Source of the DNA: Pseudonocardia sediminis
Lineage (GTDB): Bacteria; Actinomycetota; Actinomycetes; Mycobacteriales; Pseudonocardiaceae
NCBI RefSeq assembly: GCF_004217185.1
Contig: NZ_SHKL01000001.1
Coordinates: forward strand, 991,001 to 1,055,000
Reading direction: 5' to 3'
DNA: 64,000 bases
The position numbers and the translations under genes were made by a program. The notes below the pieces were generated by a model. The model did no database searches, was not told the DNA's origin, and saw only the letters and a program-made list of their open reading frames with translations. The stretch's first letter is position 1. Each line of letters opens with the position of its first letter. Positions 53,673 to 61,775 of the stretch are shown one piece after another.

Positions 53673-53869
53673 TGGGCATGAAGGTGACGGTCGACAAGGA
53701 CATGTGCATCGGCGCCGGACAGTGCGTGGTGACGGCCCCGGACGTGTTCGACCAGGACGACGACGGCTTCGTCGAGGTGCTCAACGAGAATCCGGGGGAG
53801 GGTGACGCGGAGGCCGTCCGCGACGCCGCGCACGTCTGCCCGGCCCGCGTGATCACGGTCGAGGAGTAG
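53672..53869 (+). CDS. [3Fe-4S] ferredoxin, P450 redox partner
   Basis: A 65-residue ferredoxin with C12-x5-C18 and C56-P; the second Cys of a [4Fe-4S] motif is replaced, so a 3Fe-4S cluster is expected, as in P450-linked ferredoxins of actinobacteria. ATG at 53672 shares a base with the P450 stop. A ferredoxin reductase is not encoded nearby. Confidence 0.93.
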   Translation: MGMKVTVDKDMCIGAGQCVVTAPDVFDQDDDGFVEVLNENPGEGDAEAVRDAAHVCPARVITVEE

Positions 53870-54015
53870 GGACCCGTCAGGCCGTGCTGACGCCGATCAG
53901 CGTGCCGACCGGGTGGGTGGCGCCCGCCGCGATCACGCCGGGCACGAGCTGACGCAGCGCGGCGCCGGTCACTCGCCGGGTCGCGGCGTGGGCGGCGCGC
54001 CCACACACTGATCCG

Positions 54016-55497
54016 ATGTCGGAACCCCCGTTGTGGCTCTTCGGTGACCAGCTCGGACGTCACGTGTGGGACACCGAGGAGTTCGCCGGCCGCGAGATCG
54101 TGATGGTCGAGTCGTCGGGGGCGCTGGGCCGCAAGCCGTTCCACCGTCAGAAGCTGCACCTGATGCTGTCCGGGATGCGGCATCTCGCCGACGAGCTCGG
54201 TGACCGGGTCACCTACCTGCGGACCCGGACGTACCGGGAGGCGCTGGAGCAGTTCGGGCGCCCGGTCGTGGTGCACCAGCCGACGTCGTTCCCGGCCTCG
54301 GACATGGTGCAGCGGTTCGTGAAGGAGGGCCTGGTCACCGAGGTCCGGCCGAACCCGTCGTTCGCGCTGTCGCAGCCCGAGTTCGACGAATGGGCGGGCG
54401 ACCGCGAGACGTTCCGGATGGAGGACTTCTACCGGACCCAGCGCCGGCGCTTCGACGTGCTGATGGACGGCGACGAGCCGGTCGGCGCGAAGTGGAACCT
54501 CGACGCGGACAACCGCGAGCCCCCGCCGAAGGGGCAGCGCTCGCTCGACGTCCCGGGTCCGTGGCAGCCGACCGAGGACGCGATCGACGAGCAGGTCCGC
54601 GCCGACCTGGACGAGGCCGGGAACCCCACCGTGGGCGTCGACGGGCCGAGGCTGTTCGCCGTCACCCACGACGAGGCGCAGGCCGCGCTGGCGCACTTCG
54701 TCGAGTACCGCCTGGACGCGTTCGGCCCGTACGAGGACGCGGTGATGGAGCAGGACTGGGCGATGGCCCACTCGCTGCTGTCGGTCCCGTTCAACTACGG
54801 GGTGCTGCACCCGCTCGACGCCGTGCACGCCGCCGAGCAGGCCTACCGCGACGGCAACGCGAGCCTGGCCAGCGTGGAGGGGTTCGTCCGGCAGGTGCTG
54901 GGCTGGCGGGAGTACGTCTGGCAGCTCTACTGGCGCTTCGGACGCGAGTACACGCGCCGCAACGCCCTGGGCTCGCACACGTCGCTGCCGGACTGGTGGA
55001 CCTCGCTCGACGCCGACGCCGTCACCGCGAAGTGCCTGGGCGGTGCCCTGGAGGGGGTGCGCGACCGCGGCTGGACCCACCACATACCGCGGCTGATGAT
55101 CCTGGGCAACCACGCCGCGCAGCGCGGCTACGACCCGGCCGAGCTCAACGACTGGTTCGCCACCGCGTTCGTCGACGGCTTCGAGTGGGTGATGCCGGTG
55201 AACGTGATCGGGATGAGCCAGCACGCCGACGGCGGGGCGATGGCGACGAAGCCCTACTCCGCAGGCGGGGCCTACCTGAACCGGATGACCGACCACTGCC
55301 GCGGCTGCGCCTTCGACCCGAAGGTGCGGGTGGGGGAGAAGGCCTGCCCGTTCACCGCCGGGTACTGGCAGTGGGTCCACCGCAACGAGAAGCTGCTCGC
55401 CGCGAACCACCGCACCGCCCGCGCGGTGGCGACGATGAACCGGCTCTCCGACCTCGACGCCGTGCTGGAGCAGGAGTCGGCCCGCGAGGAGTTCTAG
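54016..55497 (+). CDS. FeS-type photolyase/cryptochrome (PhrB-like)
   Basis: A 493-residue protein of the iron-sulfur bacterial cryptochrome/photolyase group (COG3046). The N-terminal Rossmann part starts PPLWLFGDQLGRHVWD; the C-terminal FAD domain has GWREYVWQLYWRFG, WTHHIPRLMILGN, and MTKxYSAGGAYLNRM. Four Cys (AKCLGG, DHCRGCAF, EKACPF) should hold a [4Fe-4S] cluster. Such enzymes repair (6-4) photoproducts in light with an FAD and lumazine cofactor. ATG at 54016. Confidence 0.93.
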   Translation: MSEPPLWLFGDQLGRHVWDTEEFAGREIVMVESSGALGRKPFHRQKLHLMLSGMRHLADELGDRVTYLRTRTYREALEQFGRPVVVHQPTSFPASDMVQRFVKEGLVTEVRPNPSFALSQPEFDEWAGDRETFRMEDFYRTQRRRFDVLMDGDEPVGAKWNLDADNREPPPKGQRSLDVPGPWQPTEDAIDEQVRADLDEAGNPTVGVDGPRLFAVTHDEAQAALAHFVEYRLDAFGPYEDAVMEQDWAMAHSLLSVPFNYGVLHPLDAVHAAEQAYRDGNASLASVEGFVRQVLGWREYVWQLYWRFGREYTRRNALGSHTSLPDWWTSLDADAVTAKCLGGALEGVRDRGWTHHIPRLMILGNHAAQRGYDPAELNDWFATAFVDGFEWVMPVNVIGMSQHADGGAMATKPYSAGGAYLNRMTDHCRGCAFDPKVRVGEKACPFTAGYWQWVHRNEKLLAANHRTARAVATMNRLSDLDAVLEQESAREEF

Positions 55498-55551
55498 TCG
55501 CCGCGGCACCGGCGCGACGGCGCCGACGTGGCGATCGCTAGGCTCGGCCGG

Positions 55552-56115
55552 GTGAACCGCGCACGGATCCTCGATGTCGTGGGCACGCTCGTGCGGCTCG
55601 GGCTCGCCGGGATCTGGATCGTCTCCGGCGCGGTGAAGATCGCCGACCCGATCCAGACCGCGGTCGCGGTGGACGCCTACGACGTGCTGCCGGTCGGCGT
55701 GGTGCCGGTCGTGGCGGCCGTGCTGCCGGTGTTCGAGCTGGCCCTGGGCGCGCTGCTGCTCGCCGGGGCCGGGACGCGCGCGGCGGCCGTGGTCTCGGCG
55801 CTGCTGCTCCTGGTGTTCCTGGCCGGTCTCGGCCAGGCGTGGGCGCGCGGGCTCTCGATCGACTGCGGCTGCTTCGGCGGCGGCGGGGCGGTCGAGCCGG
55901 GTGAGGAGGCCTACGGCACCGAGCTGGTCCGGGACCTCGGGTTCCTGGCGCTCGCCGGATGGCTGGTGGTGCGCCCGCGCACCCGGTTCGCGCTGGACCG
56001 GCGCTGGGACCGCAGCGGGGACGTGTACGACGGAGACGACGGGCCCGCGGACGACGGCGGGCCGACGACGCAGGGCCGGTCCGAACCGGCCGGAACGGGG
56101 AGGAACCCGCGATGA
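55552..56115 (+). CDS. MauE/DoxX-like membrane protein
   Basis: A 187-residue protein with four membrane helices (about 15-35, 48-68, 73-92, 120-138) and the conserved DCGCFGG loop between helices 3 and 4, the redox Cys pair of MauE-type proteins. MauE-like proteins link disulfide exchange to quinones. The Asp/Gly-rich tail (145-187) is cytoplasmic. GTG at 55552 lies 7 nt after TAGGCT (55539-55544). Stop overlaps the DsbA-like start as ATGA. Confidence 0.88.
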   Translation: MNRARILDVVGTLVRLGLAGIWIVSGAVKIADPIQTAVAVDAYDVLPVGVVPVVAAVLPVFELALGALLLAGAGTRAAAVVSALLLLVFLAGLGQAWARGLSIDCGCFGGGGAVEPGEEAYGTELVRDLGFLALAGWLVVRPRTRFALDRRWDRSGDVYDGDDGPADDGGPTTQGRSEPAGTGRNPR

Positions 56116-56882
56116 GTGGTCGGAGCGAGCGCGAGCGGCGCGAGGCGGCCCAGGCCCGGCTCTCGGCGGCGGGCATCACGCCCACGAAGAAGAGCACCGG
56201 TGGCGGCGGTGGCAAGCAGGGCCTGGTGATCGCGGCGGTGATCCTGGTCGTCGCGCTGGTCGCGGGCCTGTTCTACGCGTGGCAGACGAGCTCGACCAGC
56301 AGCACCGCGGCCCCGGTCGCGCCGACGTACCAGTCGAGCCGGTCCGGCACCGTCGTCACCTCGGGTGCCGCGAGCGCTCCGGTCACCGTGGACGTCTACG
56401 AGGACTTCCTCTGCCCGGCCTGCCAGCAGTTCGAGCGGATCTACGGTGACGAGATCACCGCCGCGCTGAACGAGGGCAAGATCAAGGTCAACTACCACGT
56501 GATCGCGATCCTGAACGAGCGCAGCAACCCGGCCGGCTACTCCACGCTGGCCGGCAACGCCGGTCTCTGCGCCGCCGACGCCGGCATCTGGCCCGCGTTC
56601 CACTCGCGGCTCTTCGCCGAGCAGCCCTCCGAGGGCGGGGCCGGCAAGACCGCCCAGGAGCTGGCGACGATCGGTCAGCAGCTCGGCGCGCAGGGCGACT
56701 TCGCCGGCTGTGTGACCGGCAACGGCGACGCCGGGGCGATCACCCAGGCGACCGACGACGCCGCCGGCGACCAGGCGGTCGCCCCGGGTGGGCGCCTGTC
56801 CACCCCGACCGTCCTGGTCAACGGGAAGGCGATCGAGCTCAACGACAGCGACTGGCTCAAGAACGCGACCGGCGCGGCCTGA
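56112..56882 (+). CDS. Membrane-anchored DsbA-like thiol oxidoreductase
   Basis: A 256-residue thioredoxin-fold protein. Basic cytoplasmic N-terminus, membrane helix 37-58, then an extracytoplasmic domain with active site CPAC (Cys101, Cys104) in YEDFLCPACQQFE and cis-Pro region LSTPTVLVNG. It should form or shuffle disulfides in exported proteins, with the preceding MauE-like protein as probable redox partner. The last 26 bases overlap the convergent YczE gene. Confidence 0.92.
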   Translation: MSGRSERERREAAQARLSAAGITPTKKSTGGGGGKQGLVIAAVILVVALVAGLFYAWQTSSTSSTAAPVAPTYQSSRSGTVVTSGAASAPVTVDVYEDFLCPACQQFERIYGDEITAALNEGKIKVNYHVIAILNERSNPAGYSTLAGNAGLCAADAGIWPAFHSRLFAEQPSEGGAGKTAQELATIGQQLGAQGDFAGCVTGNGDAGAITQATDDAAGDQAVAPGGRLSTPTVLVNGKAIELNDSDWLKNATGAA

Positions 56883-57510
56883 GGTCCACGGTGAACCGCG
56901 GCAGGAACCACTGCACGAGCGGTCCGACGCCCAGCGCGTAGGCCACCGTCACCACTCCGAACGTGCCGCCGAGCAGCCAGCCGGTGAGCACGACCGCGAC
57001 CTCGATCGCGGTCCGGACCAGCCGGACGGACCAGCCGGTCCGGGCCGCGAGCCCGGTCATCAGCCCGTCCCGCGGGCCGGGCCCGAGCCCGACGCCGATG
57101 TAGGCGGCCGTCGCCGCGGCGTTGAGCACGATCCCGGCGGCGGCGAACCCGATCCGCCACCCGAGCGCGTCCGGGTCGGGCACGACGGCCAGCGCGAGGT
57201 CCACGGTCGCGCCGATGACCACGACGTTCGCGACCGTCCCGATCCCCGGCCGCTCGCGCAGCGGGACCCACAGCAGGAGCACCACCACGCCGGTCAGGAC
57301 CGTGGTCGCGCCGATGCTCAGCCCGGTGCGCAGCGCGACGCCCTGGTGCAGCACGTCCCACGGCATCGCCCCCAGTCCCGCCCGCAGCATCAGGGCCATC
57401 GAGAACGCGTACGCCACCAGGCCCAGGACGAGCTGGGTCAGCCGTCGCGTGCGCCGGGGCATCCTCAGCGACCAGCGGGTCGCGTTCCTCGCGGTGGGAT
57501 CGATCGTCAC
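56857..57510 (-). CDS. YczE/YitT-like membrane protein
   Basis: A 217-residue protein with about six helices and family motifs LRAGLGAMPWDVLHQG and GPRDGLMTGLA. Role unknown; YczE of Bacillus affects surfactin production. GTG at 57510 is preferred; the frame reaches 57540. It is divergent from a MocR regulator across 56 bases, an arrangement known as yczE-ycxD, so that regulator probably controls it. Its 3' end overlaps the DsbA-like gene by 26 bases. Confidence 0.87.
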   Translation of the reverse strand: MTIDPTARNATRWSLRMPRRTRRLTQLVLGLVAYAFSMALMLRAGLGAMPWDVLHQGVALRTGLSIGATTVLTGVVVLLLWVPLRERPGIGTVANVVVIGATVDLALAVVPDPDALGWRIGFAAAGIVLNAAATAAYIGVGLGPGPRDGLMTGLAARTGWSVRLVRTAIEVAVVLTGWLLGGTFGVVTVAYALGVGPLVQWFLPRFTVDLRPRRSRS

Positions 57511-57566
57511 GGAATGGCATGCTGCCGTGGCGAGTGGCACGGCGTCATCGGTCCAATCGACGGGAA

Positions 57567-59021
57567 GTGGCCTTGATCGGCAGTGGTCATATCGGTGCGG
57601 CGCGGCTGGCGTCCCTGCTCGGGGACGTGCGGTCCGGGCGCGGACCCGCCTACCGGGAGCTGGCCGCGGCGGTCCGGGTCCTGGTCGACGACGGCCGGCT
57701 GCCGTCCGGCACGCGGCTGCCCGCCGAGCGGGCGCTGGCCGCTGAGCTGTCGCTGAGCCGGGTCACCGTCACCCACGCCTACGGCGAGCTGCGCGAGAAC
57801 GGCTGGGCGGACGCGCGGCAGGGCTCCGGGACGTGGGTGCGGCTCCCGGACGGCCCGCTGCGCGCCGACGGGGCATGGGTGCCCGGGCCCGTCCGCGGCG
57901 GCGTCATCGACCTCACCCACGCCGCCCCGCCGGCCCCGCAGCTGATGGCGGAGCTGGTGCGCCGGGCGATGGACCGGCTCGACGCCGAGCTGGCCGGGCA
58001 CGGGTACGGCCCGGACGGACTGCTCGCACTGCGCGAGCGGGTCGCGGACCGCTTCGCCGCCCGCGGGCTGCCGACCGACCCGGACCAGATCGTGGTGACC
58101 GGCGGGGCGCTGCACGCGATCGGCACCGCCCTCGGCGAGCTCGCCGGGCCGGGGGACCGCGTCCTCGTCGAGCACCCGACCTACCCCGCCGTGCTGGACG
58201 TCATCGACGACGCCGGCGCCCGCCCGGTCCCGGTGGCACTCGACCGGGACCCGGTGCAGACCGCGCTGCCGCGCGCGGCCCGCCAGACCGCCGCCCGCGT
58301 CGCCTACCTGATGGCCGACTTCCAGAACCCGACCGGCGCCCTCCTCGACGACGACGCCCGGGCCCGGCTGGTGGAGCGCCTGGCCCGCCTGGACGTGGTC
58401 GCGATCGTCGACGAGACGTTCGTCGACCTCGACCTGCGCGACGGCCCACCCGACGGGCCGCGACCCGTCGCGGCACACGCCCCGCGCGGGGGCGACGTCG
58501 TCACGGTCGGCGGGGTCAGCAAGATCGCCTGGGGCGGCCTGCGGCTGGGGTGGATCCGGGCCGCGCGCGAGCCGGCCGCCCGGATGCGGCGCCGTCTCGC
58601 CCGCGCGCAGATCTCACCGCCGGTGCTGGAGCAGCTGATCGGCATCGAGGTCCTCGACGCGCTGGAGGACCTGCGGGCCGAGCGGATCGGGCCGCTGCGG
58701 GCCCAGCGGGGCCGCCTGGTCGCCGAGATCGCCGCGGAGTTCCCGGACTGGCGGGTGGAGGTGCCCGACGGCGGGCTGATGCTGTGGTGCGACCTCGGGA
58801 CGGAGATGTCCACGGCGCTCTGCGCGGTCGCCCCGCGGCACGGGCTGAGCCTCGCGCCGGGACCGCGGTTCGGGCCGGGACGGTCGTTCGAGGACCGGCT
58901 GCGGCTGCCGTTCACCCACCCCGAGCCGGTGCTGGCCGAGGCCGTGCGACGGCTGCGCCGGGCCGTCGACGACGTCGGCGCGGGCCCCGTCTCCGAGGCC
59001 CGCGCCGAGCTGGTCGTGTAG
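57567..59021 (+). CDS. MocR-type regulator (GntR HTH plus aminotransferase domain)
   Basis: A 484-residue transcription factor. Residues 20-95 form a GntR winged helix (LPAERALAAELSLSRVTVTHAYGELRENGW); residues 110-470 are a fold-type I aminotransferase domain with ADFQNPTGALL and PLP-binding Lys in GGVSKIAWGGLRLGW. It senses a PLP-linked ligand. GTG at 57567. Divergent from yczE, its likely target. Confidence 0.92.
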   Translation: MALIGSGHIGAARLASLLGDVRSGRGPAYRELAAAVRVLVDDGRLPSGTRLPAERALAAELSLSRVTVTHAYGELRENGWADARQGSGTWVRLPDGPLRADGAWVPGPVRGGVIDLTHAAPPAPQLMAELVRRAMDRLDAELAGHGYGPDGLLALRERVADRFAARGLPTDPDQIVVTGGALHAIGTALGELAGPGDRVLVEHPTYPAVLDVIDDAGARPVPVALDRDPVQTALPRAARQTAARVAYLMADFQNPTGALLDDDARARLVERLARLDVVAIVDETFVDLDLRDGPPDGPRPVAAHAPRGGDVVTVGGVSKIAWGGLRLGWIRAAREPAARMRRRLARAQISPPVLEQLIGIEVLDALEDLRAERIGPLRAQRGRLVAEIAAEFPDWRVEVPDGGLMLWCDLGTEMSTALCAVAPRHGLSLAPGPRFGPGRSFEDRLRLPFTHPEPVLAEAVRRLRRAVDDVGAGPVSEARAELVV

Positions 59022-59034
59022 CGCCTCCGGCGCC

Positions 59035-59076
59035 CGTGCGCGGATATCGTCGCCAGGGCGGCGATATCCGCGCACG
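59035..59076. terminator. Bidirectional terminator
   Basis: Perfect 15-bp stem (59035-59049 with 59062-59076) with a 12-nt loop between the convergent MocR and gluconate permease genes. Confidence 0.8.
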
Positions 59077-59081
59077 AGGGG

Positions 59082-60545
59082 TCAGACGACCAGGTCGAGC
59101 AGCAGCACGAACACCAGGCCGAAGACCGAGATCAGCGTCTCCATGATCGACCAGGTCCGGATGTTCTGGCCGACGGTGAGCCCGAAGTACTCCTTGACCA
59201 GCCAGAACCCGGCGTCGTTGACGTGGGAGAAGAACAGCGAGCCGGCGCCGATGGCCAGCACCAGCAGCGACGTCTGGGCCGGGTCGAGCGTGGACAGCAG
59301 CGGCACGAGGATCCCGGCCGCGGTCACCGTCGCGACCGTCGCCGAGCCGGTCGCCAGCCGGATCGCGACCGCCACGAGCCAGCCGAGGAACAGCACCGAG
59401 ATACCGGCGCCGGTGGCCCAGTCGGCGATCAGCTGCCCGATCCCGGTGTCGACCAGGGTCTGCTTGAACCCGCCGCCGGCGGCGACGATCAGGACGATGC
59501 CGGCGATCGGCGGGAGCGCGTTCTCGAGCGTCTTCGACACCGCGCGCACGCCCATCCCGGCTCCGCGGCCGAGCGTGAACGCCGCGACCAGCACCGAGAT
59601 CAGCAGCGCGACCAGCGGGGTGCCGACGAAGTCCAGTGCCGAGCGGGCGAGCGTGCCCTCGGAGGCGACGAGGTCGGCGACGGCCTTCGCCATCATCAGC
59701 GCGACCGGCAGCAGCACCGTGGCGAGCGTGATCCCGAAGCTCGGGCGGGGAGCCTCGGGGGCGTCGGGCTCCCCACCACCGGAGCCGGTCCGCAGCGCGG
59801 TCCCGTCACCGGAGCCGGACCCGGCGGCCGCCATCTCGTCGCGCCCGGCGAACAGCGCCGGCGGCGCGACGTCGACCCAGCGGGCGGCGAACCGGGCGAA
59901 CACCGGCCCGGACAGCGCGATCACCGGGATCGCGACGACGACGCCGAGCAGCAGCGTGATGCCCAGGTCGGCGTTCAGCACCCCGATCGCGGCCAGCGGG
60001 CCGGGGTGCGGCGGCACCAGGCCGTGCATCGCCGAGAGCCCGGCCAGCGCCGGGATCCCGACCGCGATCACCGAGACCTGCGCGCGCCGGGCGACCAGGA
60101 AGATCACCGGCATCAGCATCACGAGGCCGATCTCGAAGAACATCGGCAGCCCGATCAGCGCCCCGACGCCGGCCATCGCCCACGGCAGCGTCCGCGGGCC
60201 GGACCTCCCCACGATCGTGTCGACGAGGCGGTCCGCACCGCCGGAGTCGGCGAGCAGCTTGCCGAACATGGCGCCGAGCGCGATCAGCGTGCCGACGCTC
60301 GCCGCGGTGTCGCCGAAGCCGGTCGTGAAGCTCTCCACGGCGTCGTCCATCGCCTGTCCCGCCACGGCCGCGACCAGCAGTGAGCCGATCGTCAGGGCCA
60401 GGAACGGGTGCAGCGAGAACCGGGTGATCAGCAGGACGAGGGCGGCGATGCCGACGAGCGCGGCGACGACCAGTCGTCCACCGGATGCGGCGGGGGCGAC
60501 GGCCTCGGCCGCCAGCAGAACGGTGTGCACGGCTCGGACCTCCAT
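59082..60545 (-). CDS. Gluconate:H+ symporter, GntP family
   Basis: A 487-residue permease with about 12-14 helices, family motif GFGDTAASVGTLIALGAMFGKLLADSGGA, MHGLVPPHPGPLAAIGVL and the C-terminal SHVNDAGFWLVKEYFGLT. It imports gluconate or a related sugar acid. An Ala/Gly/Ser insertion near 240-265 is probably a cytoplasmic loop. ATG at 60545; divergent from a FadR-type regulator with shared operators at 60575-60609. No gluconate kinase lies in the window. Confidence 0.93.
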   Translation of the reverse strand: MEVRAVHTVLLAAEAVAPAASGGRLVVAALVGIAALVLLITRFSLHPFLALTIGSLLVAAVAGQAMDDAVESFTTGFGDTAASVGTLIALGAMFGKLLADSGGADRLVDTIVGRSGPRTLPWAMAGVGALIGLPMFFEIGLVMLMPVIFLVARRAQVSVIAVGIPALAGLSAMHGLVPPHPGPLAAIGVLNADLGITLLLGVVVAIPVIALSGPVFARFAARWVDVAPPALFAGRDEMAAAGSGSGDGTALRTGSGGGEPDAPEAPRPSFGITLATVLLPVALMMAKAVADLVASEGTLARSALDFVGTPLVALLISVLVAAFTLGRGAGMGVRAVSKTLENALPPIAGIVLIVAAGGGFKQTLVDTGIGQLIADWATGAGISVLFLGWLVAVAIRLATGSATVATVTAAGILVPLLSTLDPAQTSLLVLAIGAGSLFFSHVNDAGFWLVKEYFGLTVGQNIRTWSIMETLISVFGLVFVLLLDLVV

Positions 60546-60574
60546 GGTGACGGAACCGTCGACCAGAGTGCGTC

Positions 60575-60609
60575 ATAAGTACTACTTATTCAACTCTGGA
60601 TTGAATAAG
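60575..60609. promoter_or_regulatory. Nested inverted repeats between gntP-like and gntR-like genes
   Basis: ATAAGT-ACT-ACTTAT (60575-60589) and CTTATTCAA (60585-60593) / TTGAATAAG (60601-60609) are perfect dyads sharing bases. The AT-rich patch contrasts with the GC-rich surroundings and fits a GntR/FadR-family operator controlling both divergent genes. Confidence 0.65.
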
Positions 60610-60647
60610 AGCATGTGTATCGACGTCCGTGTGCCACGATCGTCGGC

Positions 60648-61355
60648 GTGAGCGAGACGGCACCGGGGCTGCACGCCGGACTGGTCGACCGGCTCGGCGC
60701 GCTCGTCGTCGGCGGTGAGCTGGGCGCCGGGCAGGTGCTCAGCGCCGAGGAGCTGGGGGCGCGCTTCGGCGTCTCGCGGACCGTCGTGCGCGAGGCCGTC
60801 CGGGTCCTGGAGTCGATGGGGATGGTGCGCAGCCGGCGACGGGTGGGGGTCACCGTCGCGCCGCGCGAGCGGTGGAACGTGCACGACCCGCGGATCGTGC
60901 GTTGGCGCCTGGACGGCCCGGACCGCGACGCCCAGCTGCGCTCGCTGTCCGAGCTGCGCCACGGCATCGAGCCGGTCGCCGCGGCCCTGGCCGCACAGCG
61001 GGCCACGCCGGAGCAGTGCGGTGAGCTGACCGGCGCGGTGATGGAGATGGCCGTGCACGGCCGCGGCGGGGACCTCGACGCCTACCTCGTCGCCGACGTC
61101 CGGTTCCACACCGCGCTGCTGGCGGCGTCGGGCAACGAGATGATCGCCGCGATGGACGGGACGGTGGCCGAGGTCCTGGCCGGGCGCACCCGGCACCACC
61201 TGATGCCGCCGGTCCCGGAACCGGCCGCGATCCGCCTGCACGCCGACGTCGCCGAGGCCGTCCGCGCCGGCGACGCCGCGGCCGCCGAGACCGCGATGCG
61301 CGCGATCCTGGACGAGGCGGCCGCGGCGATGCGTTCCATCACCGACCCGGACTGA
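60648..61355 (+). CDS. FadR-subfamily GntR transcriptional regulator
   Basis: A 235-residue regulator: winged helix 10-75 (LSAEELGARFGVSRTVVREAVRVLESMGMV) and FCD ligand domain 90-225 with metal-binding His residues (VRFHTALLAASGN, LHADVAEAV). It probably represses the gluconate permease until a sugar acid binds. GTG at 60648, 7 nt after a CACGAT -10 candidate. Confidence 0.93.
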   Translation: MSETAPGLHAGLVDRLGALVVGGELGAGQVLSAEELGARFGVSRTVVREAVRVLESMGMVRSRRRVGVTVAPRERWNVHDPRIVRWRLDGPDRDAQLRSLSELRHGIEPVAAALAAQRATPEQCGELTGAVMEMAVHGRGGDLDAYLVADVRFHTALLAASGNEMIAAMDGTVAEVLAGRTRHHLMPPVPEPAAIRLHADVAEAVRAGDAAAAETAMRAILDEAAAAMRSITDPD

Positions 61356-61370
61356 GATCTGCCTCCGGGG

Positions 61371-61775
61371 TCACTGTGTGGCCAGGGGACCTCCGCTGTA
61401 CTGGGTCGTCACCGGAGCGGCGGGGTCCAGTGTCCCGGCCTTGATCGCGGACTCCTGGTGGGCGATCTCGCGATCCAGGGCGCGGTTGTCCCCGCGGACC
61501 CGGGCCGAGAGCATCCGCGCCGCGGTCGGCGTCAGCGTGCAGGTCCCGGGGACACCGGCACCGTGCCCACAGCCCCCGGCCGGGGTGCGCCCGTCGCCGG
61601 AGGAGGGCGAACCGGCCGACGGTGCGGGGGAGCGGGTGAGCAGTGCCCCGCCGAACCGCCGTCGCGCCGTCCCCGCGCAGCGGCCGCAGTCGGCGGTCTC
61701 CGGCAGCGGCCGGCTCACCCACCGGTCCGTGCGCGTGCCGCACTCCGGGCAGCCGTACTCGACGAGCAGCGCCAT
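61371..61775 (-). CDS. FmdB-like zinc ribbon protein
   Basis: A 134-residue protein starting ALLVEYGCPECG with a second Cys pair CGRC, the FmdB-type zinc ribbon (residues 5-45). The rest is Gly/Pro/Ser-rich, with a terminal helical segment. FmdB proteins were first linked to formamidase/acetamidase operons as regulators. Start overlaps the lactonase stop by one base (TGATG). Confidence 0.8.
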   Translation of the reverse strand: MALLVEYGCPECGTRTDRWVSRPLPETADCGRCAGTARRRFGGALLTRSPAPSAGSPSSGDGRTPAGGCGHGAGVPGTCTLTPTAARMLSARVRGDNRALDREIAHQESAIKAGTLDPAAPVTTQYSGGPLATQ

